The position numbers were made by a program, and so were the translations under genes. From Floccularia luteovirens (taxonomy: Eukaryota > Basidiomycota > Agaricomycetes > Agaricales > Squamanitaceae), in NCBI GenBank assembly GCA_009739215.1, contig VSJF01000006.1, positions 1,922,001 to 1,986,000 on the forward strand: a stretch of DNA of 64,000 nt, read 5' to 3'. Below the pieces are notes generated by a model. The model was not told the origin of the DNA and did not search any database. It was given only the letters and a program-made list of their open reading frames with translations. Of this stretch, positions 11,107 to 23,856 are shown piece after piece. How positions within the stretch are numbered: position 1 is the first letter of the stretch; each line of letters begins with the position of its first letter.

Positions 11107-13550
11107 TTATATCTTTTCGGCACGATACCACAGCTCGGTAACCCCGGTCGTAGCCAGAACTTCATTCAGGTGATCCTCTACTTCACAATTCATTCCTGGG
11201 AATCCGTCTATTTTCCGTCTCTTATTGGGATGTTGTTCACTGTTGTCAGTGCTGCTATCGTCTGGTGTGATTGTGGATCGGGTCAATGTCTCGAACTTGG
11301 AGGTCCATAATTCGGCAGAATTGATCGAATGTGAAAAAAGGGATTCTGGCAGCTTGACAACAGATGGACTTCCAGTCAACGGGATATCATCCTTCAAGTT
11401 GTAAAGTTCCTTGAATAGAAGGCGGCGCATAAATTCGTGTGCATGCATTTCAAATGGCGCCGAAACATCGAATAAATGCCAAGTGGTCTGAAAATAATCC
11501 GACATCTGCACCAGCATTGGGCACAAGTGCTGGATTTCGGGGTGAAGTGCATCTATGAGGAATTCTATTCCGGTGTCCCTAGGATCTCCTTTCCCTAGCT
11601 CATTCTGCATCAGACCGCTGAACACCTCAGAACGTGCAGGTATAGCTTCATCTTTACGTCCCTCGGCAGATTTGGGAGTGGCTCGGATGAGAAAGTAGAG
11701 CATAACCTAATACACCGACTCAACATCGTGTAGAGGTGCCTCGATACGATCAAAGTGCTTGAGTCGTTTGTTATTAATTTCACGCCAGAATTTCTCCCAT
11801 TTCCCGTCGCACTCTGCAGGAAATTGTGAAGCATAGGCTTCGCCTGGCGAAGATGTCACTTCAGCATCAAGAGAGAAATAAGGATGTGCATGGCGACGCC
11901 AATGGGACCTGTCTCGCGCAATGAACATGGGTGTCCCCTGAAATCAATTAGAAATCAAATATCTAATAAACAACGTACACTCACAAAGATTCCATCTTCA
12001 ACTTGCGAGTCCTCTGTACTGCTAAGGTCCACAGATAGCTCGAAATCGATCAATTTAAAGCTCGAAAGTGCCAGCTCGTCCCTTCCCGGGTAGTCATATT
12101 CCCTGCCCAACTTGCCGCAAATACTTTCATACGTCACCGGTTGTTTTTCCGCAAGAGTCGGCGCACTGCCACTAAATATACGCGGCTCCAGGATGATATT
12201 GCCAAATGACACGTCCCGATGAAGAACCTTATGTCCGAATCCTATCAAACGTAGTACTGTACATTATTTTCTATTAGTAACACAGGAAAAAAAAGACAAC
12301 ATTATACACGCTCACATTCGACGAGATCAAACATCACAATCAAAAATTGTTTAATACTTTTGCACGCAGATAGAGGCGCCCCGATTGTACTCATCGCAAG
12401 AGTGAATCTTTCATACCAACTTTTGTCTTCCTTGCTCTTCAATTCAACAAGCGTAGGTGCAATAAATTCGGGCAAAAGGATTGGCAGGCCAAGAATATAA
12501 CCATCCTTGAGTAAATTGTTGATTACGGTGTCCTCGGGGAACCTTCGCAAGGGATTCCTCCATGAATGCTTCAAGATGAACGACATATACTTTGAATACA
12601 CGATCGACACCAAAAGCTTCCGATGGCGGCCATCCCTCCGTACCAGTATCACGGTCTCCATTTCGGTGTCCTTGAATTTGATCAACAGTTTGCTGCTGAG
12701 GTCAGGATTTGTACGTTGTATGAACAGTGAATCTTCGACCAGCTTTTCTCTGCGGTGACAACATTCGACAAATTTGTAGATTACATTGACATCTGACCAG
12801 GCAAAGACGGGAGAGACGGAGATGCGACATACGCCATAATAAATCATGCAGAAGTTCTTGCTCTGGCCGTGTATACCCCAAAATGCTGCTTGCTGAGGCT
12901 TTGCACGCGCTATGGCCCATTGTTGGCAACATGCCTGGGTCATATCTGATAGCCTATCGAGCCCAAATTTGTCCGCGCAGTCCGGACCACGCTTCAGTTC
13001 CACTGCACCACCCAATTGTGACCAGAATTTAGGAAGGGCTGGCTTTAAATCTTCGTTATAATTATATACGTATTGATGGATCTCCTCGACTTGCAACGTC
13101 GGGCTTGATTCTAGGTTGAGTAGGGTCGTAGTCAAGCTGGTTTTTCGACGTATTCAGCCACAGCCACCGATGTCCAGGTGGTAGACAGTCGCACCATTCA
13201 TCTTCCGACACTTTGACGACGGAAGAAAGGTAGGACAACAGCCGGGAAACTGGACCGTAAAGTTTGCTTTCGTTCCCTTCCTGTGAGGTGATAACACCTG
13301 CTAGATTTGTAGCAACTATCCTTTCCTCATCTGTGAGGTCTGGCAGACCAGAGAAATGTTTTTCGATGAAGTTGAGGTCCATTTTTATGTCAGACTTGAT
13401 TAAGCGTCTTAGACATTTGTCGAAACGCTCTTGGGTATCTGAGGGGTATTGTGTACTACTAGGTTTCATTTGGGTATGCTTCACGAATTGAACGTTTGGC
13501 AGTCTTGGTATTAGTTGGGTTTCATGTTCGCAAGTTGTATCAGAATTCAA
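11107..13550 (-). pseudogene. FunK1-type fungal kinase, nearly full-length copy B with a 14-nt deletion
   Basis: FunK1 kinases are a basidiomycete-expanded family with a protein-kinase fold; their substrates are unknown. This copy has all parts: N-terminal region with LYGPVSRLLSYLSSVV and WLWLNTS (13062-13550), LGGAVELKR, KHSWRNPLRRFPED (Lys/N-lobe side), SACKSIKQFLIVMFDLVE (12302-13135), an intact catalytic loop VLHRDVSFGNIIL and LIDFELSVDL (11955-12248), HDVESVYWVMLYFL, and HAHEFMRRLLFKELY (11107-11703). Compared with copy C, 14 nt are missing at about 13080-13095 (between the DVASR and EIHQYV codons), which shifts the frame, and no ATG matches the start of copy C. The kinase half could still be expressed alone. 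Confidence 0.72.
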
Positions 13551-14252
13551 AACACATTTTCTTGTTACATAAGCAAATCCAAAGAAACGGCAAAGGATTC
13601 CAAGCCAACTTAAGAATATCCTATTAGTGTCAACTCTCAGATAATAGGATGTATATTATTTCATTTGTATCATCATTATTCTATGCAAAAAAGGGTAAGA
13701 GCAAGAGAATCACTGCATGCCATTATATTTATTTCCATTATTCCTAAGGAATAACTCAAACGGTGCGAAAAGTTGACGACCTGGTATATCATCGGCGTTT
13801 GTCCATTATCCCACACAATTTTATGCGACTTCACAAGTTGAAATATGATGCATCGATGCATGATATCTCCAATTGTTGACCAGTGCTCCCTCAAGCCTCA
13901 AGCTAGGTCGCCAACATGTCCTTTGTTTGATTAGTTGACATTTCCATGTCCAATTGATTGCTCCAGAAACTCAGAGCCAACACCAATTTTGCATATATTA
14001 CAAGAGCATCGAAAACTATATGTATACAAAATGTGACATTCAACCGTTGTTGCATCGATAATGGAAAATGAATTTAATTGGTTTGAAGTTGATAGCCGTT
14101 AACTTGAGAAGAACATGGTTATACGTGGTATACATGGTATCTATGAGTATTGGGGGATACCAACAAGTCAACCTTCCACATCATCTCCAATAACGACAGC
14201 TCTCTGAGAGGGTACAATTCAGTTAAGCTAAAATGAAAATAAGGTAGTGAAC
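13551..14252. other. intergenic, nothing recognised
   Basis: AT-rich, with short open frames only. No homology to the neighbouring kinase copies that I can see. Confidence 0.45.
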
Positions 14253-16752
14253 TTACATCAATCTTTGATCTTGTCCTGCACGAAACCACAGCTCAGTTAC
14301 CGCAGTCGTTTCCAAAACATTATTCAGGCGAGCCTCCATTTCACGATTAATCCCTGGGAATCCTTCTATTTTCTGTCTCTTGATAGGACGTTGTTCACTG
14401 GTGTCGGTGCTGCTATCGTCTAGTGTGATTATGGATTGAGTTAAAGTCCTGAATTTGGAGGTCCATAATTCGGCAGAATTGATCGAATGTGAAAAAAGGG
14501 ATTCTGGCAGCTCGACGATGGAGGGTTTTCCAGTCAACGGGATATCATCCTTCATGTTGTAGAGTTCCTTGAACAGCAGGCGGCGCATGAATTCGTGTGC
14601 ATGCATTTCAAATGGCGCCGAAACATCGAATAAATGCCAAGTGGTATCGAAATAATTCGACATCTGCACCAGAATTGGGCCCAAGTGTTGGAGTTCGGGG
14701 TGGAGTGCAGATCTTAAGGAATTGTATTGCGGTACAACCTAGGATCTCCCTTCCCTAACTCATTCTGCATCAGGTGCTTGAACGCCTCAGATCGTGCAGT
14801 TATAGCTTCATCTTTACGTCCCTCGGCAGATTCAGGAGCTGGCTCGTATAAGAAAGAAAAACATGACCCAAAACACTGACTCGATATCGTGCAGAGGTCC
14901 TTCGACCAAATGAACTTCCGTGGTGGCGAGTTCTCTGTCATTGATTTCATTCCAGAACTTCTCCCACTTCTCGTTTCCCTCAGCAGGAAACAGGTCGGTA
15001 TAAGCTTTAGTAGTCGTTGGCGAGAATTTCAATATAGGGTCCTCTCTGGAGAGGTACTTTATATAACTACGACAATATGACCGGTCTTGGGCAATGAACA
15101 TGGGTGTTCCCTGAAATCAATTAGCAACAAAATATCTAATAATCAAAGTACACTCACAGAAATGCCATCTTCAACTTGCGAGTCCTCTGTACTGCTAAGG
15201 TCCACAGATAGCTCGAAATCGATCAATCCAAAGCTCGAAAGTGCCAGCTCGTCCCTTCCCGGATAGTCATATTCCCTCCCAAACTTGCCGCAAATACTCT
15301 CATACGTCACCGGTTGTTTCTCCGCAAGGGTCAACACACTGCCACCTAAATATACGCGGCTCCAGAATGATGTTGCCGAATGACACGTCCCGATGAAGAA
15401 CTCGATGCTTGCATCCTATGAAGCGTAGTACTGTATATTATTTTCTATTAGTAACACACGAAAAAAGAAAACAGTATACATCCTCACATTCAACGAGATC
15501 GAACATCACAATCAGAAATTGTTTAATACTTTTGCACGCAGAAAGAGGTGCCCCAATCGTCCTCATCGCAAGAGTGAATCTTTCATACCAACTTTTGTCA
15601 TCCTTGCTCCTCAGTTCAACAAGCGGAGGTGCAATAAATTCGGGTAAAAGGAATCGGTAGGCCGAAGAATATAACCATCCTTGAGTAACTTCTTGATTAT
15701 GATGTCCTCTGGAAACCTTCGCAAGGGATTCCTCCATGAATGCTTCAAGCAGGAAACGACATATACTTTCGAAGTACACGAATCGACACCAAAAGCTTCC
15801 GACGGCCGGCCAGTCCCTCCGTACGAGTGTCACAGGTCTCCATTTCGGTGTCCTCGAATTTGATCAACAGTTTGCTGCTGAGGTCAGGATTTGTACGTTG
15901 TATGAACAATGAATCTTCGACCAGCTTCTTTCTCTGCGATGGACAACATTCGACAAATTTGTAGAGTACATTGACATTCCTGACCATGCAAAGACGGGAG
16001 AGACAGAGATGCGAGCATACGCCATAATAAATCATGCAGAATTTCTTGCTATGGCCGTGCATACCCCAAAATGCTGCTTGCTGAGGCTTTGCACGCGCTA
16101 TGGCCCATTGTTGGCCACATGATTGGGCGATATCTAATAAGTTGTCAGGTCCAAATTTATTTGGGAAGCCTGCAGTACGCTTCAGTTCCACTGCACCGCC
16201 CAATTGTGACCAGAATTCAGGGAGCAATGGCTTTGAATCTTCGTTATAATTATATACGTATTGATGGATTTCCTGCATGGTTGCCGCTCGACTTGCAACG
16301 TCGGGCTTGATTTTAGGTTGAGCTCGGTCGTATTTAAGCTCGATTGTCGCAGTATTCAACCACAGCCACCGATGTCCGGGTGGTAGACAGTCGCACCATT
16401 CACCCTCCGACACTTTGACAACGGAAGAAAGGTAGGACAATAGGCGGGAAACTGGACCGTAAAGTTTGCTTTCGTGCCCTTCCTGCGATGTCACAATACT
16501 TGCTAGGTTTGTAGCAATCGCCTTTTCTTCATCTGTGAGATCTGATAAATCAGAGAAATGTGTTTCGATGAAGTTTGGGTCCATTTTCACGTCCGACTTG
16601 CGTAGTAATAAAGATCTTAGCCGTTCATCCAGAAGCTCTCCGGTATCTGGAAGATACTGTGTGGTACCGTGTTTCACTGGGGTATGTTTAACAGGTTTAG
16701 CGCTTGCACCAGTTTTGGGGGGTGTAGTCGGGGGATCGGTGGATTTCTCCAT
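14253..16752 (-). pseudogene. FunK1-type fungal kinase, full-length copy C with many small indels
   Basis: Starts at ATG 16752 (MEKSTDPPTTPP) and is collinear with copy B over its whole length. N-terminal region 15745-16752; catalytic loop HRDVSFGNIIL kept at DNA level near 15370-15400; LIDFELSVDLSS; HDIESVFW; C-terminus HAHEFMRRLLFKELY and a basic tail (14253-14684). Against copy B it carries many one- or two-base insertions (for example near 15665, 15770, 15800, 15835, 16010), which break and restore the frame. This is either decay or poor base-calling in a near-identical repeat. Confidence 0.72.
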
Positions 16753-17222
16753 GTTTTGAATGTGAAGTTGTATGTTATAATTCGAAAACATTAGCCAGTT
16801 ATATGGTGGTTGATTGCCAAACACGTCCAAACAAATCACACAGCATATATACACAAAAGCACGATAGTACGGGTGTTTTCCCCACCATTGTTCTCTGAGG
16901 ATGACTGAGATAGTTTTGAAATGGGGCTCGTATATTTTTGGGTATCTGCTTTGAGGAGAATACAAGCTGTTCATATGCCAGAAGTGGAAAAAGATTGTAA
17001 CATCTTTGGTCTACCAGGAATAATCATGGACCCACAGAGCAGAAGACTCATGGCATGCGTGTATTTCTTTCCCTTGCTCCTTGCGAATGACTCAGACGGT
17101 GTTCAAATGGAGACAAATGCCTGTATCTTTATGCCAACTATCTTGAGGAGAACGCCACTGTTTGCTAGAAGAGGAAAAGGTTGTAAGAATATAGATATTG
17201 ATTGGAGATTATCTACATCGTG
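16753..17222. other. intergenic between kinase copies C and D
   Basis: Copies C (minus) and D (plus) diverge from here. An open frame starting near 16921 has no recognisable domain. Nothing else seen. Confidence 0.4.
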
Positions 17223-18345
17223 TAGGCGTCCAATAATCATTCGAACATCTGATTTCAACTTAACTTTTACCATTGCGATGAGAACAATAATTGGAGCACC
17301 ACTATCATCCTACAAAAGTATCAAACACTTCTTGATCGCAATCTTTGATCTCATAGAACGTGCGCATAGTGTTCTCTTTTTGTCTGTCTTACTGATGCAG
17401 GGCGATTAATAGTACTACGTGTGGTGGGGTTCAAGCACCAGGTACTACACCAGGACATAACATTTCATTTAACAATATCATCCTGGAGCCACGTATGTTT
17501 AATGGCGAGACACCGCTTCTTGCAAGAGGGCAACAAATCACGTATGAAAAAATTTGCAAAAAGTTGGGCATGGTATACGACTATCCGGAAAGAGACAAGA
17601 TGGCATTTTCGAGTTTTGGATTGATTGATTTTGATCTATCTGTGGACCTTAGCAGTACAGATAATGCCCAGGTTAAAGGCAAAATCAGCGTGAGTGTTCT
17701 TTGTTAATTTTTGATTCATAACTAATTGTTTTCAGGAAACACCCATGTTCATTGTGCAAGACCGGTCCTATTCGCGCGGCCGCGCATATCCTTATTTCTC
17801 TTTTGGTACTGAAGTTACATCTTCGCCAGGCGAAGCCTATACTTCACAATTTCCTGCAGAGTGCGATGGGAAATGGGAGAAATTCTGGCGTGAAATTAAT
17901 CACAAACAACTCCAAGACTTCGATCGTATTGAGGCACCTCTACACGATGTTGAATCTGTGTTTTGGGTCATGCTCTTCTTTCTCATCCAAGCTACTCCCG
18001 AATCTGCCAAGGACCGGCCGGATGAATCTATACCTGCACGATCTGAGGTGATCAAGTACCTGATGATGAATCAGCTAGGGGGAGCGGATCCTAGGTCTAC
18101 CGGAATAAAAGGCCTCAGATCTGCATTCCACCCTGAACTCCAGCACTTGTGCCTAATGCTGGAGCAGATGTCGGATTATTTTGAGACGACTTGGCATTCA
18201 TTTGAGGTTCTGCCGCCATTTGAAATGCATGCACACGAATTTATGCGCCGCCTTTTGTTCAAGGAACTCTACGAGTTGAAGGATGATATCTTGGTGACTG
18301 GAATCCCTTCCGTCGTCGAAGTGAGCCGATGTAGACTCTTTGGCT
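17223..18345 (+). pseudogene. FunK1-type kinase, truncated copy D with dead catalytic loop
   Basis: Begins abruptly at the IGAPLSSYKSIKHFLIAIFDL segment (17270-17370), so the N-terminal part is gone. The catalytic loop reads LHQD in place of LHRD, followed by an extra four bases (near 17462) that shift the frame before NNIILEP. Downstream the copy is well kept: LIDFDLSVDLSS (17495-17707), an intron of about 40 nt, then PMFIVQDRS, HDVESVFWVMLFFL and HAHEFMRRLLFKELYEL to 18345. A pseudogene by both criteria. Confidence 0.78.
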
Positions 18346-19227
18346 GAATGGTCCTCCACGTCTAGTACATTTCCCTGGTCCAGGATCTCAACATCCGATA
18401 AGGACAAAGCCGAAACCAGTGAATTTGAACAACCTGTCAGAAAGGGAACATATATAATTTACCAAAGTAGATGATAGAATAGTGAAACGCCTAGGCGATG
18501 TTCTATCCACGACTAAGGGTTCTGAGCTATAGTAGCTCGATCCAAGTATGCTTTTCCCAGCTGACAACTTGCTGCTGTTGCCAAGATAATCTAGAAATTT
18601 GACTTATAGCCCGCGTTGGTTATCCCCAATATTCAACATAAATACCATTATACTGCGTATCATAAATCATATCTTGACATTATAAATCTTTATCACAATT
18701 ATCTTTCACATGATGTATTATACAAAATTTATTATTCATCGGTGATACGGCAAAGTCGACTTTTTTCTTGTATGCACAGTTTCCAGTAATTATAACGTCA
18801 AGGTGTGTTTTCAAAACTTCACGCGGTTTTAGAATGAGATAGCAATAGGTGTCATTAACTGTTTCTCATAATTTATCTAAAGGGGTACAGGATATACACG
18901 GTATGGGGTTAGTATCAGCTAAAGTGTCCAAACAAGTAAATGTTCCAGGTTAAATCGCTTACAGCAGTAGATGACCTGGAGAAGGCAGAAGGCATACTCC
19001 ACTCATCGACTCACTGAGTAGGACATTTACTCATTCTTACTGGGATGATACCATAGTCTAGGATGGTCAGAATTTCATTTGAACATTTCACCATTTCTTC
19101 ATCCATTTCTGTGAATACAGGCGTATCTATCATCTATTCCTTTATAGGAAGTTGTCGCTGCTTCTATTGTGTATTACAATTATGTGCCGCCTTGATGTCT
19201 TGAGCTTGCACATGCCGAAGAATAGAT
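18346..19227. other. intergenic, nothing recognised
   Basis: AT-rich spacer between the convergent 3' ends of kinase copies D and E. No gene or repeat recognised. Confidence 0.45.
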
Positions 19228-20300
19228 CTAATTTAGATTACGGTATCTTGGCAGTTCGATGACAGAAGGATTCACAGTCAACCGAATATCATCTGTCAGG
19301 TTGTAGAGTTCCTTGAACAGAAGACGGCGCATAAATTCGTGTGCATGCATTTCAAATGGCGGCGGGACCTCGAAAAAATGCCAAGTCGTCTGAAAATAAT
19401 TTGACATCTGCTCCAGCATTGGTCTCAAGTGCTAGAGTTCAGAGTGGAGTGCAGATCTGAGGCCCTTTATTCCGGTGAACCTAGGATCCCCCCCAGCTTA
19501 TTCTGCATCAGGTACTTGATCACCTCAGATCGTGCAGTTATAGCTTCATCCGGCCGGTCCTTGGCAGATTCGGGAGTGGCTTGGATAAGAAAGAAGAACA
19601 TAACCCAAAACACAGACTCAACATCGTGTAGAGGTGCCTCGATACGATCGAAGTCTTGGAGTCGTTTGTGATTAATTTCACGCCAGATTTTCTCCCATTC
19701 CCCGTCACACTCTGCAGGGAATTGTGAAGTATAGGCTTCGCCTGGCGACGATATAACTTCAGTATCATAATACATATGATAATGTGCGCTGTTACGCCAA
19801 CGCGACCTGTCTTGCGCAATGAACATGGTTGTTCCCTTTGAGAAAATTTAGCTCAGAAATATCTACTTAACAAGGTATACTCACAGGGATTTCATTTTCG
19901 ACCTGCGAGTTCTTTGTACTACTACAATCCACAGATAAATCAAAATCAATCAATGCGAAACTCGAAATTGCCATCTTGTCTCTTTCCGGATAGTCGTATA
20001 CCATGCCCAACGTTTTGCAAATGCTTTCATACGTGACTGGTCGTTCGGCTGCAGGAGACACAGTGTCGCCACCTAATATTCGGGGCTCCAGAATGATACC
20101 CACAAATGATATGTGCCGAAGCATTACCTGATGCTTGAATCCTATCACGCGTAATACTGTGAATCACCCTGTGTCAGTAAGACAAGCAAAAAAGGCAACC
20201 CTATATATGCACACGTTCTACGAGATCGAATATTGCAATCAAGAATTGTTTGATACTTTTGCAGGACGATAGTGGCGCTCCAATTAGCGTTCTCATAGTA
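19228..20300 (-). pseudogene. FunK1-type kinase, truncated copy E with destroyed HRD motif
   Basis: Minus strand order: CKSIKQFLIAIFDLVE (about 20220-20290), then VMLRHISFVGIIL where other copies have VLHRDISFGNIIL (so both HRD and the metal-binding Asn are lost), LIDFDLSVD (19867-20148), MFIAQDRSRW and HDVESVFWVMFFFL (19467-19826), and HAHEFMRRLLFKELYNL (19228-19428). The N-terminal third is absent. Catalytic function cannot be expected. Confidence 0.76.
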
Positions 20301-22134
20301 AGAGTATTACAGTGCATAAGTATACCAACAAGTCTTACAGGCACTTGGTTTGAAATTTAAAACTCCGCAGGTCTATCATTTCTGCATAATCATAACTTGG
20401 CCCCTCTTGTTATACCAGCCTTACCACACCGACCTACAAAGTAACCATGGTCTATGGGCTTTTCTCTCCTACAAGTTGTAAGGTGATTAACCTTCAGTTT
20501 ATTGAAACTTTTTGCATTACCGGATTCATGATAGTAAAGCGGCAAAAATCTCTCAGAATTCTGTGCACCGTGTTCTAATCATAAAAGCATTTCACTCACA
20601 AACTGGATGATTATGCCCTAACGGTAACTTACATTCCCGGCAACTAGACATCTTACCCATTGGACACCGTTGGACACAGATGGGAGACGACCAGAATCGG
20701 TGATGTGATGCCAGATAACATTACAATTGACCAGAACCACACTGGCACCCACACGAAGGTTGCCAGCTCTCCCTAACAAGTCGTACTAGACGTTTACATT
20801 CATCCAGGGCATCAATGTGATGCCCTTGATAAGATGTAAATGAATAGAGACAGTGCTCTGGTTGCAAAACTAGATCTGCGAAAACATCGGAATGAACAAT
20901 TATTTGACGTTGTTAGAATTGGAGGATGTCGATGAAGTCTTTTCCCCAATGATCAGATGTACCGCTCTACTTATATGTTGGTATCGTCCGAACCGGGTTA
21001 AACCAATAAATATTTAGACAACGACTTTCTCCGATTTTCAGAATCTCCTCCCAAATACCCCTGCCCAAGGACACTCCAAGGTTCCTGCTTGTCCGACTTT
21101 CCGCTTTCCGAAAACCCCGACTCCATCTTCAATCTCTCAAGAACACCATTGTGCCTGCCTGCAACTGTTCATATGCCCACCTCCCTTCTAGTAGTCACGG
21201 AGATATCTTGCTATTCATAGAGACATTTTTGCAACATCCCACATGCGTGTTTGCGGTTTGATCGCATTTTCACACCTGCCAACACCACCGGAATGTTTGT
21301 GAGGTACATAGTTATACTACAATTGAAATCAACCATCTAAATGACTTGTTCTGATGTCTCTTGAACCACATGTGATGATGGCTTTTTAAAGTGAAAATTT
21401 GTGGCAGCTGTCGTTATGACAAGAGGTTGTGGCTTGTATGTATGTCATAGAAACACCTCTTTCGGGGGTGCCAATGACTTCTAGGACTTCCTCGTCTAGC
21501 TTGGAACGCAGGAAGACGAATTCACATTGTTTCCAACATGACGCTGAAGGTTCATTATTGAAAGCTCCACGATAGTATATATATTATTTGTATACACGAT
21601 GTATCCGAGAAACTGGCTCCCATGTCTGTTTTAGACTTGGCACACGGCGTTGGAAGAAAAGTGCGATTCCATCGACAAACTGGACAAGGTCGGCCCGGGA
21701 TCTCACTTTTTCCGATTCTTTCGAATGTCTTGTCCCCAGCAGTCATATGCCTAATGGTATGTACATATATGTTTTCTTATCAGCACCCCTTCGCAAATCA
21801 TAGAACAACGGCAAGTACACCTTTCTCGTGATTGCTTTATCTCATGTCTGAAGCGAGTCGCATAGTTGGCTATATGAAGAACGCCCGTCGTAGTAATACG
21901 TACGATTACTCCCTGCGGACGCGGTTAGTATCGGACAACATAATCTATCGTACAATTATTTGATACCGTAAAACTCAGGCTGCAGTTTTGCACGCTTGAT
22001 AACAATTTTCACACCCAACCTCAACCTCGAATATAGTTGGTTAGATAACTGGACATCCCTACAATCTTCAAAAACGTGCCAGACTTGCCATCTCATTCTT
22101 GCCCCTCCCCTAATCCCACATATCGACAACATCT
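20301..22134. other. long intergenic stretch, nothing recognised
   Basis: 1.8 kb with only short open frames, none with a recognisable motif. It marks the change from accessory DNA on the left to conserved genes on the right. The last 200-300 bases presumably hold the promoter of the F-box gene. Confidence 0.5.
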
Positions 22135-23794
22135 ATGGCTACGGAACTCCCGACGGATATCCTACTTCAGATTTTTGGTTATCTTGCTGTCCATGATGTT
22201 CTGAGAATCAGACAGGTGCGTATATATCAAGTTTTCCACGTTCATTGCTCCAAAATGAAATTTATAATCATAGTCCTGTAAAACGTTTTACAAAGTTTCC
22301 CTGGTGCGGGACCTCTGGCTCAAAGTTTTTTATACCAATATCCTCATACCCAACATCCCAACACCAAGCCTCCACCAACGACCCCTAGAGAATTTTACTT
22401 CCCAAGAGCTAGAGCGGCTTACCCTTCGTGCTCTCCAGCTACACAGGAATTGGATCTCCCCTTCTCCGACAGCACTTGGTAGACAAGAAATTATAAACCC
22501 AGCTGGATCATTAGCGATTTCTCTGAATTTTTTCTCAAGTGATGACTACTGTTGGCTCCTCGTCTTATTAGCAACGAGATCACAGGCTGGACGCGTGTTC
22601 ACTGTGCAATGTTGGGATGTTAGTGCGGTACATCCTGTATGTATAGCCCAGCGCGAGATCCGCACGCTGAAAGGCTTCGCCGTTAACAAAAGGACAACTG
22701 GCCCAACGATGCTGTTGGCGTTAAACTGCCCTCAGTGCGTCAATATGCAACATTGTTGATTATCGCTTACATGTGGAATGAATGTAGTATTGAAGTTTTA
22801 TCTGTGGACAGGACAGCTAATTCCCCAGACGAAGGTTTCATCACTGTTGCTAGCTTTCCGAAGATTACGGAGAGGGTACATCTCCTATCAGGAACGACAC
22901 TCCTTACTCATGATCTTGGTGGCGAATACCTGCGAAGAATTGATGAAACTCAATCAATCATCAGGCTTACAACAGCTTTCAGTGGAGGTCAGGTAAGGAG
23001 TTGATAATTCCTTGTGAAGACTATGTTTGATAAAAAATGGGGTACGGCAACAAGCGAGAAAGGCCCCTAGCTTCTATTATCGACGAAGAGTTACTCGTTG
23101 TAGTGAGACCTACAGTACTTGAAATTTATGTTCTCCCAAAGTCAATGTCACAAGGCCGAGAAGTGCTTCTCCAGCCGATTGTCAAGCATAAGTGGCAATG
23201 GAAGATAGACAGCGTAGTTCTTGCCCGTCAACGAGGCGCCGGGTCGGACCACCGTGCGCCAATTGGCATCCTCATTCGTTTCGGCAGTTACTACCCATGG
23301 GTGGGTGTCCATATATACTTTTGTAACGTCCCAACTAACGAACATATTTGCTTCATTAGCCTATCAACATTTTGCACCGCTATACCCTACACCCTAACAA
23401 GCATTACATTCACTCAGATGAAAACTTGGAAGAAGTTTTACCATATCACATACCCCCTACATTTCTCGAAACTATTGCATCACCCTTGAGGCTCCACTCT
23501 ACCACGGACATGGTGCTAGGGCAGTTTGGTACAGCAATGTGGGTTGATAATCACACAGAGGACTATTTTGGCCACGGGGATCGCGGCCAGAGAATTGCAG
23601 GGAGATTCACTAACCCTGATCACGATATTGATTATATACCCGCGGAAGCTCATCAACCTCAGGTTACGTCCGCGACATCTGTTTATGAGATTTGTGAGGA
23701 CGATCGATGGGTACAGTTGGCACTAGATGAAGTGGAAGGGAAAATAGCTCTAGGAAGTGCAAACGGTCAGATCACTGTCCTCAGCTATGCTTGA
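22135..23794 (+). CDS. F-box protein
   Basis: Substrate adaptor for an SCF ubiquitin ligase, by family. Exons 22135-22215, 22274-22734, 22788-22992, 23055-23300, 23360-23794 give 475 codons plus stop. The N-terminus reads MATELPTDILLQIFGYL, then VHDVLRIRQ and, after the first intron, SCKTFYKVSLVRDLWLKVF: a classical F-box over about residues 4-45. The rest has the beta-rich layout of agaricomycete F-box proteins (PHIEVLSVD, GQITVLSYA at the end). An apparent frame break near 22735 disappears when a 53-nt intron with donor gtgcgt is removed. Substrate unknown. Confidence 0.85.
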
Positions 23795-23856
23795 TAATGA
23801 TAATGACATGAATATCATGAGCACCATACAACTAATATACAAATTTATACATGACA

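Noticed and set aside
22690..22800. Apparent frameshift in the F-box gene
   Set aside because: Removing a 53-nt intron (22735-22787, donor gtgcgt, acceptor tag) restores the frame and the family motif PHIEVLSVD.
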